DNA of 47,689 nucleotides from Streptomyces sp. SolWspMP-5a-2 (lineage in GTDB: Bacteria; Actinomycetota; Actinomycetes; Streptomycetales; Streptomycetaceae): the NCBI RefSeq assembly GCF_900091845.1, contig NZ_FMCI01000063.1:1-47689 (forward strand), given 5' to 3'. Both the position numbers and the translations under genes were made by a program. The notes under the pieces are model-generated. The model ran no database searches, was not told the DNA's origin, and saw nothing but the letters and a program-made list of their open reading frames with translations. Each line of letters begins with the position of its first letter. The stretch's first letter is position 1. Below are positions 1-7,051 of this stretch, piece after piece.

Positions 1-142
1 CGGCGGCCTCGTCGGAGGCCGCGGCGGGCCCGGCGGGCGGGCCCGCGGGGCGTGAGGCGGCACGCCGCCGCCGGCGCGGCGGCAGGGTGTCGCTGGGGCT
101 GTTCAGTTCGGAACCCTCTTCGGGCTCGGTCGGTTCGAGCAT
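1..142 (-). CDS. rne: Ribonuclease E/G, N-terminal fragment (runs off window)
   Basis: Only the first 47 codons are inside the window. The ATG at 142 is preceded on the minus strand by a GGGAG ribosome site about 9 bases upstream. The peptide starts MLEPTEPEEGSELNSPSD and continues into an arginine-rich patch (RRRRR) and Ala/Pro/Gly-rich sequence. This is how the long disordered N-terminal extension of Streptomyces RNase E begins. The family carries an S1 RNA-binding domain and a catalytic domain, both beyond the window edge, and acts in mRNA decay and rRNA processing. Identification rests on the N-terminal sequence and on the conserved position downstream of the radical SAM pair; no catalytic residue is visible. 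Confidence 0.8.
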   Translation of the reverse strand, partial: MLEPTEPEEGSELNSPSDTLPPRRRRRAASRPAGPPAGPAAASDEAA

Positions 143-413
143 GCGGGCTTTTCTCCCGTCAGGCTCCCGGGCGCCGCGCCTGATCCGGCACCGGTGACTC
201 GATCACCGTTGACGTCCGCGGCTCGCGCGTTGCGCGGTGCCGCCGTCCGGGGCGTGGGCGCCGCACGGGAACTCTCTGTGTCCTGTCTCACCGGTTCCGT
301 ACGCGGTGTACGCACGGCCTGGCGAAAGTCTTGTGGTGGGTGCGCTGCCCGACCCAGGTGGCTCCCGAGTACGAGGGCGGCGCTACGACGTCAGTCCTTC
401 GCGGGACCTTCCC
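143..413. other. Intergenic region upstream of rne
   Basis: This gap of 271 bases holds no convincing gene on either strand. It should contain the rne promoter and a long leader read leftwards. I see no clear hairpin terminator after the DUF2344-type gene, so read-through into rne is possible. Confidence 0.4.
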
Positions 414-1214
414 TCACGCGGGCACCGGTGCGGCGGCTGAACCGGCCGCTGGGGCCGTCGCCGCCTCGCGATCGGGCGCGAGCGGGTCGGTCACCGTGCC
501 GGTCTCTTCATCGAGCAGCCCCTGCGCCAGCCTGGTCACCGCTGCGGGGACCGGCGGCGCCAGGTCGGCCACGGCGCGGAGACCGGACAGGACGTCGTCG
601 GGTCGAACGGCAGGCGTCACGTGCCGAACAACCAGCCGCAGTATCGCACAGGGCTGGTCGGTCGGCCTATCAGCAGGTGTTCCGTGCGTCTCCAGCTCGA
701 CGACGGCGGCGCGGGCGTCGAAGGTGCGGACGCCGTTCTTGGCCGTGCGCTGGACCTCGACGGTCTCGGCGGCCTTGAACGCGGCGACCGCGCGCTCGGC
801 GACCGCCGGCTCCACCCCGGTCAGCCGCAGCTCCCACACGGAAGCCGTCAGCCGGTCGGCGAGACCCGACGTGCGGGCCTCGACCGCGTCGACGATGTCG
901 AGCCCGGTGGGCAGCGACTCGTCGAGCAGCGCGCGCAGGCGCTCCGGGTCCCGGGACGCGGTGAGCGCGATCTCCAGGTACTCCGCCTCACTGCCCGTGC
1001 CGGTGGGTGCGGCATTGGCGTACGACACCTTCGGGTGCGGCGTGAACCCCGCCGAGTACGCCATCGGCACCTCGGCACGGCGCAGCGCGCGCTCGAAGGC
1101 ACGCTGGAAGTCACGGTGGCTGGTGAACCGGAGGCGGCCGCGCTTGGTGTAGCGCAGTCGGATGCGCTGCACCGTCGGCGCGGGCGGGGGGCCTTCGGGC
1201 TGTCGCTTGCCCAG
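414..1214 (-). CDS. TIGR03936-type (DUF2344) radical-SAM-associated protein
   Basis: The protein begins, in its conserved part, QRIRLRYTKRGRLRFTSHRD, and continues with the FTPHPKVSYAN segment typical of the DUF2344/TIGR03936 family. In many bacteria that family is fused to, or paired with, the large B12-binding radical SAM protein; the radical SAM half here is at 2059-4038 on the same strand. The exact reaction of the pair is unknown to me. The start is ambiguous. The only ATG/GTG/TTG candidate is GTG at 1172 (252 aa), but it has no ribosome site. In frame upstream, after a TGA, a CTG at 1214 is preceded by AAGGA at about 10 bases and would add 14 residues (LGKRQPEGPPPAPT). I give the longer form. 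The C-terminus is a disordered Ala/Pro tail. Confidence 0.8.
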   Translation of the reverse strand: MGKRQPEGPPPAPTVQRIRLRYTKRGRLRFTSHRDFQRAFERALRRAEVPMAYSAGFTPHPKVSYANAAPTGTGSEAEYLEIALTASRDPERLRALLDESLPTGLDIVDAVEARTSGLADRLTASVWELRLTGVEPAVAERAVAAFKAAETVEVQRTAKNGVRTFDARAAVVELETHGTPADRPTDQPCAILRLVVRHVTPAVRPDDVLSGLRAVADLAPPVPAAVTRLAQGLLDEETGTVTDPLAPDREAATAPAAGSAAAPVPA

Positions 1215-1393
1215 TGTCGTTCAGTCCTTCGTGAGTGCGGTCGTCCTGCCACCAAGAGTACGTGTGTCGCGCGCCGGAGGTTCCCGACGCGGTGGCACCG
1301 CCTCCCGGGCGGGCTTCCGGACGGCGTCCGGCCGCGGATCGGCGCGAAGGTGGTGAGCAGGCCCGGAGCCGGGACCGCGGGCTCGGGGAGGGG

Positions 1394-1437
1394 GGAACCG
1401 GGGCGGGCCCGCGGATCAGGGCCCGCCGCCCGGTTCC
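1394..1437 (-). terminator. Strong GC-rich hairpin between the 60-aa ORF and the DUF2344-type gene
   Basis: An inverted repeat (GGAACCGGGGCGGGCCC against GGGCCCGCCGCCCGGTTCC, one unpaired base) has a short loop GCGGATCA. It lies directly downstream of the 60-residue ORF read on the minus strand. There is no U-tract, which is usual for Streptomyces terminators. Beyond it (1215-1393) there is no gene; a TACTCT at 1255-1260 (minus) may be the -10 box of the DUF2344-type gene. Confidence 0.65.
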
Positions 1438-1447
1438 CGGGACCGCC

Positions 1448-1630
1448 CTAGGCCGCCCTGGACCGTGCCCCGCGCCCTGCCCGTACGGGCTCCTGGACGT
1501 CGTCGAGGAGGAAGCTGTCGTCCTCTCCGAAGTCCGGGGCCTGGAAGGGGTTGGTCGCCGGAGGGGGCAGCGCGGCCGCTGAGCTGCGGGTCTGCCCTTC
1601 CGGGGCGGAGAACAGCGAGGTCAGGTCGAT
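1448..1630 (-). CDS. Small hypothetical protein, 60 aa, apparent AUC start
   Basis: I do not recognise a family. The frame runs from 1630 to a TAG at 1448-1450 and encodes (M)DLTSLFSAPEGQ..., a Ser/Ala/Pro-rich middle and an acidic stretch DFGEDDSFLLDDV before a basic tail. About nine tenths of its codons end in G or C, as in the neighbouring real genes. A perfect AAGGAG lies 7 bases upstream of the codon ATC at 1630-1628. Between that ATC and the preceding in-frame TGA there is no ATG, GTG or TTG. Either translation starts at AUC, a known but very rare start, or the ancestral start codon has been mutated. The gene follows the 73-residue Tudor-like protein, with a small hairpin (1651-1668) between them. 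Confidence 0.55.
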   Translation of the reverse strand: MDLTSLFSAPEGQTRSSAAALPPPATNPFQAPDFGEDDSFLLDDVQEPVRAGRGARSRAA

Positions 1631-1650
1631 GGGAGGTCTCCTTGGAAGGC

Positions 1651-1668
1651 AGGCCCCTGGCGGGGCCT
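1651..1668 (-). terminator. Short hairpin between the two small genes
   Basis: AGGCCCC (1651-1657) and GGGGCCT (1662-1668) form a 7-bp stem with a 4-base loop. It lies after the TAA of the 73-aa gene and just upstream of the ribosome site of the 60-aa ORF. It could be a weak terminator or a translation-modulating hairpin. Confidence 0.35.
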
Positions 1669-1695
1669 TGGGGTGCCGTGATCAGGCACGGAGGG

Positions 1696-1917
1696 TTACA
1701 GCTTGGTCATCTTGGCGTACGGGCTCAGGATCCGCATCTGGGCGGATCCGAAGTCCACGAGTGCCGCGATGCCGTCCTCCATGCCGACCACACGGCCGAG
1801 GCCGTACATGTCGTGAGTGACCTGGTCGCCCACAGCGAAGTGCTTGGGAGCGGGTGCGACCGGGGCCTTGAAGGGGCTGGTGGGCAAATGACGCTTCGGT
1901 GCTGCAGGCTTAGTCAT
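1696..1917 (-). CDS. Small conserved protein, 73 aa, CarD/UvrD-tail-like beta domain
   Basis: The start is ATG at 1917 (MTKPAAPKRHLPTSPFK). A longer frame to 2028 exists but is Arg/Gly-rich upstream sequence. Residues about 26-70 (FAVGDQVTHDMYGLGRVVG...ALVDFGSAQMRIL) have the GD-V-H-xxGLGxV pattern of small SH3/Tudor-like barrels, as in the N-terminal domain of CarD and the C-terminal tail of UvrD/PcrA, both of which contact RNA polymerase. The family is common in Streptomyces and annotated as hypothetical. A role in binding RNA polymerase or nucleic acid is inference from fold similarity only. It lies 141 bases downstream of the large radical SAM gene on the same strand. Confidence 0.75.
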   Translation of the reverse strand: MTKPAAPKRHLPTSPFKAPVAPAPKHFAVGDQVTHDMYGLGRVVGMEDGIAALVDFGSAQMRILSPYAKMTKL

Positions 1918-2058
1918 CGTCCCCAGTATGCGCCCCCGGACGTCCCCTTCGCTGCGGCTGTGCGCGTCCGCTGCCCGACCGGATTCCGGCGGCCTCCCGC
2001 GCCCCGTCCGCCCCGCCCGCCCCCGCACAGCACTGACCTGCGGGTTCGGTCGCCGCTC

Positions 2059-4038
2059 TCAGTGGGCGTGCCCGTTCGGGGCGGGCGCGGGTGCGGCGTT
2101 CTTCACCGTCAGCGGCAGCAGCTTCTTACCCGTGGGACCGATCTGGATGGACGTGTCCATCTGGGGGCAAACGCCGCAGTCGAAGCAGGGCGTCCAGCGG
2201 CAGTCGTCGACCTCCGTCTCGTCGAGGGCGTCCTGCCAGTCCTCCCAGAGCCAGTCCTTGTCGAGGCCCGAGTCGAGGTGGTCCCAGGGCAGGACCTCCT
2301 CGTAGCCGCGCTCACGGGTGGTGTACCAGTCGACGTCCAGGCCGACCCGCGGCAGCTCCTTCTCCGCGCAGCGCATCCAGCGCTCGTAGGAGAAGTGCTC
2401 GCGCCAGCCGTCGAAGCGGCCGCCGTCCTCGTAGACCGCGCGGATCACCGCGCCGAGCCTGCGGTCGCCGCGGGAGAGCAGTCCCTCGACGATGCCGGGC
2501 TTGCCGTCGTGGTAGCGGAAGCCGATCGAGCGGCCGTACTTCTTGTCGCCCCTGATCTTGTCGCGGAGCTTGGCGAGGCGGGCGTCGGTGTCCTCGGAGG
2601 AGAGCTGCGGGGCCCACTGGAAGGGCGTGTGCGGCTTGGGCACGAACCCGCCGATGGAGACCGTGCAGCGGATGTCGTTGGCGCCGGAGACCTCGCGGCC
2701 CTTCTGGATGACCTTCATCGCCATGTCGGCGATCTGGAGTACGTCCTCGTCGGTCTCGGTGGGCAGGCCGCACATGAAGTACAGCTTCACCTGGCGCCAG
2801 CCGTTGCCGTAGGCGGTCGCGACCGTGCGGATCAGGTCCTCCTCCGAGACCATCTTGTTGATGACCTTGCGCATCCGCTCGCTGCCGCCCTCGGGCGCGA
2901 ACGTCAGGCCCGAGCGGCGGCCGTTCCTGGTCAGCTCGTTGGCGAGGTCGACGTTGAAGGCGTCCACCCGGGTGGAGGGGAGGGACAGACCGATCTTGTC
3001 CTCCTCGTACCGGTCGGCGAGGCCCTTGGCGACGTCGGCGATCTCGGTGTGGTCGGCCGAGGAGAGCGAGAGCAGGCCGACCTCCTCGAAGCCGGTCGCC
3101 TTGAGCCCCTTCTCGACCATGTCGCCGATGCCCGTGATGGACCGCTCCCGCACCGGGCGGGTGATCATCCCGGCCTGGCAGAAGCGGCAGCCCCGGGTGC
3201 AGCCGCGGAAGATCTCCACGGACATCCGCTCGTGGACCGTCTCGGCGAGCGGGACCAGCGGCTGCTTCGGGTAGGGCCACTCGTCCAGGTCCATCACAGT
3301 GTGCTTGGAGACCCGCCACGGGACACCGGAACGGTTCGGCACGACCCGGGCGATCCGGCCGTCGGGCAGGTACTCCACGTCGTAGAAGGCGGGGATGTAC
3401 ACGCCGCCGGTCCTGGCCAGCCGGAAGAGGACCTCCTCGCGCCCGCCGGGGCGGCCCTCGGCCTTCCAGGCGCGGATGATGCGGGTCATGTCGAGGACGG
3501 CCTGCTCGCCGTCGCCGATGACCGCGGCGTCGATGAAGTCGGCGACCGGCTCCGGGTTGAACGCCGCGTGGCCGCCCGCGAGGACAATCGGGTCGTCCAG
3601 GCCGCGGTCCTTGGACTCCAGCGGGATGCCCGCGAGTTCCAGGGCCGTCAGCATGTTGGTGTAGCCCAGCTCGGTGGAGAAGGAGAGCCCGAAGACGTCG
3701 AACGCCTTCACCGGGCGGTGGCCGTCCACCGTGAACTGCGGGACGCCGTGCTCCCGCATCAGCGCCTCCAGGTCGGGCCAGACGCTGTAGGTGCGCTCGG
3801 CGAGGACGCCCTCCTGCTCGTTCAGCACCTCGTAGAGGATCATGACGCCCTGGTTGGGCAGCCCCACCTCGTAGGCGTCCGGGTACATGAGCGCCCAGCG
3901 GACGTCACACGACTCCCACGGCTTGACCGTGGAGTTGAGCTCTCCGCCGACGTACTGGATCGGCTTCTGCACATGCGGGAGGAGGGCTTCGAGCTGCGGG
4001 AACACAGACTCGACGGCCTCAGCGACTTCGGCAGACAT
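2059..4038 (-). CDS. TIGR03960-type B12-binding radical SAM protein, 659 aa
   Basis: The start ATG at 4038 gives MSAEVAEAVESVFPQLEALL. The N-terminal half (residues about 40-230) is a cobalamin-binding-like domain with ALMYPDAYEVGLPNQG and GGHAAFNPEP. The radical SAM core follows near residues 270-500, with the 4Fe-4S motif CTRGCRFCQAG at about 280. It is followed by YFMCGLPTETDED, typical of SAM radical folds. The C-terminus has a cysteine cluster CFDCGVCPQ that could bind a second metal centre. Length and order fit the TIGR03960 family, which works with the DUF2344 partner at 414-1214. In S. coelicolor the same gene sits between the CYTH/CHAD gene and rne. Substrate unknown. The upstream gap contains a TACGCT -10-like box and a DnaA-type nonamer. 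Confidence 0.88.
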   Translation of the reverse strand: MSAEVAEAVESVFPQLEALLPHVQKPIQYVGGELNSTVKPWESCDVRWALMYPDAYEVGLPNQGVMILYEVLNEQEGVLAERTYSVWPDLEALMREHGVPQFTVDGHRPVKAFDVFGLSFSTELGYTNMLTALELAGIPLESKDRGLDDPIVLAGGHAAFNPEPVADFIDAAVIGDGEQAVLDMTRIIRAWKAEGRPGGREEVLFRLARTGGVYIPAFYDVEYLPDGRIARVVPNRSGVPWRVSKHTVMDLDEWPYPKQPLVPLAETVHERMSVEIFRGCTRGCRFCQAGMITRPVRERSITGIGDMVEKGLKATGFEEVGLLSLSSADHTEIADVAKGLADRYEEDKIGLSLPSTRVDAFNVDLANELTRNGRRSGLTFAPEGGSERMRKVINKMVSEEDLIRTVATAYGNGWRQVKLYFMCGLPTETDEDVLQIADMAMKVIQKGREVSGANDIRCTVSIGGFVPKPHTPFQWAPQLSSEDTDARLAKLRDKIRGDKKYGRSIGFRYHDGKPGIVEGLLSRGDRRLGAVIRAVYEDGGRFDGWREHFSYERWMRCAEKELPRVGLDVDWYTTRERGYEEVLPWDHLDSGLDKDWLWEDWQDALDETEVDDCRWTPCFDCGVCPQMDTSIQIGPTGKKLLPLTVKNAAPAPAPNGHAH

Positions 4039-4125
4039 CTCGCGAACCTTCGGGCTGGACTGTTACGGACGGGGCGCACCCGGCGCGGTCCGCCGCCGCT
4101 CGGCACGGGGGCGGCGACCACAGCC

Positions 4126-4134
4126 TGTGGACAA
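4126..4134 (-). promoter_or_regulatory. Single DnaA-box nonamer TTGTCCACA
   Basis: The minus strand reads TTGTCCACA, the preferred Streptomyces DnaA box, about 90 bases upstream of the radical SAM gene start. The adjoining bases 4118-4130 form a small palindrome CCACAG-C-CTGTGG. A single box can arise by chance, and there is no cluster, so this is not an origin. Confidence 0.3.
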
Positions 4135-4247
4135 GAGGTGGCCGCCCAGCGTAGCGCGCCACCGCGCCGGGCCCCGCACCGCGCGGACCGCACCGCCCCC
4201 GGTGACGCCCGCGGCACACGCCCCGCCGCACGGGCCGCACCGGCCGC

Positions 4248-5744
4248 TCATCCCACGCCCCGCACCTTCCCCCACACCTGCGGCAGCTCGGCCTCCGAGC
4301 GCTCCGCGTTCCGCTCCTCGCGCCCGTACAGCACCCCGTAGGTGAAGGTGCTCTCCCCGGCCGCGTGCGCCTGCCGGGCCAGGTCCCGCAGCGCCTCACG
4401 GGTCATGACGCTGTCCTGGTGGTCGCCGAGCAGGCTCTGCACCGCCTTCGCCGACCTGGCGAGGGCCTTCGCGGGGGCGCCGAGGGCGGGGACGGCGGCC
4501 TCGGCCGCGTACCGGGTCCGCTTGGCCTTCTTGCGGGCCTCGTGCAGGGCCACGTCCCGGGCGTGCCCCGGCGGCAGCTCCCGGGCCTCGGCGACCAGCG
4601 CGGAGAGCTTCCGGTGGTCCTTGCGCACGGCCTTGGCGAGCACCTTCGCGGGCTTCTTCGCCGCCGCGGGCCGCAGCGGCGGCCCGTCCACCAGCCGGTC
4701 GAGGGCCACCAGCAGCTCCAGGTAGCGCGGTCCGTCGAGGACGGCGGTGAGGCGGCGCCGTGAGCCGCCGCGCCGGGCGTGCGACCAGGCGCGCAGCCGG
4801 GAGCGCACGGGTCCGGCGAGCAGGGCGCGGGGCAGCTCGTCGAGGGCCGCGGCGATCCGGTCGGTGAGCACCTCCTGGTCCCGGTCCACGCCCAGCTCGC
4901 CCGCGAGCCACTTCAGCTCGGCGGCGACCGGGTCGGTGACGGCGCGGTCGAGGACGGCGGGGTAGGAGCGGAAGGTGCTGCGCAGCCGCCGGGTGGCGAC
5001 CCGCATGCGGTGCACGGAGTCGGGGGTGTCCTGCCGGACGGCGGGGTCGAGGGCGAGGATGGCCTCGCGCTGGGCGCGCACGTAGGCGAGGACGTGGTCG
5101 CCGGCCGTCACCGGCGCGGGCGGCCGCTCGGGGCCCCGCCCGCCGTCGGGGTCGGTCTCGGCGAGGGCGCGGCCGACCTTGGAGGCGGCGGCGGAGGGGC
5201 GTACTCCGGCGGCGCGCAGCCGTTTCTCCACCCGGTCGAGGAAGGCGGGGTCGCCGCCGTCGGCGAGTTCCACCTCGATCTCGGTCCACTGGGCCTCGCC
5301 GCCGTCGCCGGTGAGCCGTTCGGCGCGGACGGCGTCCACGGCGACCTCGGCGAGCAGCCGCCCGTCGCCGTCGAGGAGGTGGCGGAGGTCGCGCTCGGAG
5401 CGGAGCCGGACGACGGGCAGCAGGGCGGCGTCCCTGGCCCGGGAGCGGACCAGGGCGGCGAGCGCGTGCGGGAGGGTGCGGGAGAGCGGGGCGTGGATCT
5501 CGTCGCGGACGCCGGGGCCGACCGGGAACTTCAGGTGCCAGCCCGCGTCCGTGCCGCCGGTGCGGCGGCGCAGGGTGAGCCCGGCCCCGCCGAGGCGCCC
5601 GTCGGCGGTGTCGTAGTAGGTGGCGTCCAGGTGGACGACGCCGCGGTCGACGACGGTCACCACCCCGGCGACGCCGGTCAGGTCGGGCAGGCCGCTGTAG
5701 TCGGACTCGTACTTCCGCTCGATCTCACGTTTTTTGTCCGCCAT
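4248..5744 (-). CDS. CYTH and CHAD domain protein, 498 aa
   Basis: The protein begins MADKKREIERKYE. The EIERK motif at residues about 7-11 is the CYTH signature, in which charged residues line the triphosphate tunnel. The CYTH domain covers roughly residues 1-195. After an Asp/Gly/Pro linker, a CHAD domain (about 215-490) follows, with conserved basic helices such as HRMRVATRRLRSTFR and ALHEARKKAKRTRYAAEA. CYTH proteins bind or hydrolyse triphosphates or polyphosphate, and CHAD domains bind polyphosphate granules, so a role in polyphosphate metabolism or binding is likely but not shown. It is probably a single-gene unit: a strong hairpin (5795-5827) lies upstream of it, after rodA, and a gap of about 210 bases lies downstream. 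Confidence 0.88.
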   Translation of the reverse strand: MADKKREIERKYESDYSGLPDLTGVAGVVTVVDRGVVHLDATYYDTADGRLGGAGLTLRRRTGGTDAGWHLKFPVGPGVRDEIHAPLSRTLPHALAALVRSRARDAALLPVVRLRSERDLRHLLDGDGRLLAEVAVDAVRAERLTGDGGEAQWTEIEVELADGGDPAFLDRVEKRLRAAGVRPSAAASKVGRALAETDPDGGRGPERPPAPVTAGDHVLAYVRAQREAILALDPAVRQDTPDSVHRMRVATRRLRSTFRSYPAVLDRAVTDPVAAELKWLAGELGVDRDQEVLTDRIAAALDELPRALLAGPVRSRLRAWSHARRGGSRRRLTAVLDGPRYLELLVALDRLVDGPPLRPAAAKKPAKVLAKAVRKDHRKLSALVAEARELPPGHARDVALHEARKKAKRTRYAAEAAVPALGAPAKALARSAKAVQSLLGDHQDSVMTREALRDLARQAHAAGESTFTYGVLYGREERNAERSEAELPQVWGKVRGVG

Positions 5745-5794
5745 GACCCGAATCTAGTTGCTGTCCGGCCGGGCCGACAGGGAGCGGAACGCGC

Positions 5795-5827
5795 CGGACG
5801 GCCCCGGGAGGGTCCCGGGGCCGTCCG
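5795..5827 (-). terminator. Perfect 15-bp hairpin terminator after rodA
   Basis: CGGACGGCCCCGGGA (5795-5809) pairs perfectly with 5813-5827 around a GGG loop. It lies just beyond the rodA stop codon (5852) and ends the mreC-mreD-mrdA-rodA unit before the CYTH/CHAD gene. Confidence 0.8.
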
Positions 5828-5851
5828 ATCGGGTGAGGCGCGAGGTGCTGG

Positions 5852-7051
5852 TCAGGCGGACATGGGCCGCTGGGAGCGGATCGACTGGAGCAGTCCGACG
5901 GCGATCCACACGGCGAACATCGAGGAGCCGCCGTAGGAGACGAACGGCAGCGGCAGACCGGTGACGGGCATGATGCCGAGCGTCATGCCGATGTTCTCGA
6001 ACGCCTGGAAGGCGAACCAGGCGACGATCCCGGCGGCGACGATCGTGCCGTACAGCTCGGTCGAGTCGCGGGCGATGCGGCAGGCCCGCCAGAGCACCAC
6101 GCCGAGGAGCACGACGATCAGACCGGCGCCGAGGAAGCCCAGCTCCTCACCGGCGACGGTGAAGACGAAGTCGGTCTGCTGCTCGGGCACGAACTGGCCG
6201 GTGGTCTGGGAGCCGTGGAAGAGGCCCGAGCCGGTGAGTCCGCCGGAGCCGATCGCGATGCGCGCCTGGTTGGTGTTGTAGCCGACACCGGCCGGGTCGA
6301 GGCTCGGGTTGGCGAAGGCGGCGAAGCGGGCGATCTGGTAGTCGTCCAGGATGTGCAGCTGCCAGACGGCGAGCGCGCCGAGGGCGCCCGTGCCGATCAG
6401 GCCGAAGATCCAGCGGTTGGAGGCGCCGGAGGCGAGCAGCACGCCGAGGATGATGACGACCATGACCATGACCGACCCGAGGTCGGGCATGAGCAGCACG
6501 ATCAGGATCGGCACGGAGGCGATTCCGAGCGACTGCAGGACCGTGCGGTGGTCGGGGTACTTCTTGTCGCCCGCATCGACCCGGGCGGCCAGCATCATCG
6601 CCATGCCGAGGATGATCGTGATCTTCACGAACTCCGAGGGCTGGAGCGAGAAGCCGCCGCCGAGGACGATCCAGGAGTGCGCGCCGTTGACGGTGGAGCC
6701 GAGCGGCGTGAGCACCATCAGGATCAGGAAGACCGAGGCGCCGTAGAGCATCGGCACGGCGGTGCGCAGGGTGCGGTGGCCGACCCAGACCACGCCGATC
6801 ATCAGGGCGAGCCCGATGCCGGTGTTCATGAGGTGGCGGAGCAGGAAGTAGTACGGGTCGCCCTGGTTGATCTCGGTGCGGTTGCGGGTCGCCGAGTAGA
6901 CGAGCAGCGATCCGATGCCGGAGAGGGCGAGGCCGGAGAGCAGTATCGGCCAGTCCAGGCGGCGGGCGAGCGAGTCGCGGGCGAAGATCCGCGTCCAGCC
7001 CGCGCGCTCGGGTCCGTACCCGGAGACGGAGAAGGTGTTGGCTCCGGTCAT
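5852..7051 (-). CDS. rodA: RodA, SEDS-family peptidoglycan glycosyltransferase, 399 aa
   Basis: This is a polytopic membrane protein of the FtsW/RodA/SpoVE family, with about ten hydrophobic segments beginning near residue 33 (WPILLSGLALSGIGSLLVYS). Family hallmarks visible are the long loop with SWIVLGGGFSLQPSEFVKI and the C-terminal GLPLPFVSYGGSSM. SEDS proteins polymerise lipid II and pair with a class B PBP. The partner here is the immediately upstream mrdA gene, whose TGA overlaps the rodA ATG by four bases (7048-7051), implying translational coupling. In Streptomyces this locus (sfr) belongs to the spore-wall mre cluster, so use in spore wall synthesis is likely. Confidence 0.95.
   Translation of the reverse strand: MTGANTFSVSGYGPERAGWTRIFARDSLARRLDWPILLSGLALSGIGSLLVYSATRNRTEINQGDPYYFLLRHLMNTGIGLALMIGVVWVGHRTLRTAVPMLYGASVFLILMVLTPLGSTVNGAHSWIVLGGGFSLQPSEFVKITIILGMAMMLAARVDAGDKKYPDHRTVLQSLGIASVPILIVLLMPDLGSVMVMVVIILGVLLASGASNRWIFGLIGTGALGALAVWQLHILDDYQIARFAAFANPSLDPAGVGYNTNQARIAIGSGGLTGSGLFHGSQTTGQFVPEQQTDFVFTVAGEELGFLGAGLIVVLLGVVLWRACRIARDSTELYGTIVAAGIVAWFAFQAFENIGMTLGIMPVTGLPLPFVSYGGSSMFAVWIAVGLLQSIRSQRPMSA

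Noticed and set aside
1465..4341. Very long open frame on the plus strand opposite the radical SAM gene
   Set aside because: It is antisense to a well-recognised gene. In DNA with over 70% G+C stop codons are rare in the complementary frames, and its amino acid content (Val/Gly/Asp/Leu/His-rich) is typical of such shadows.
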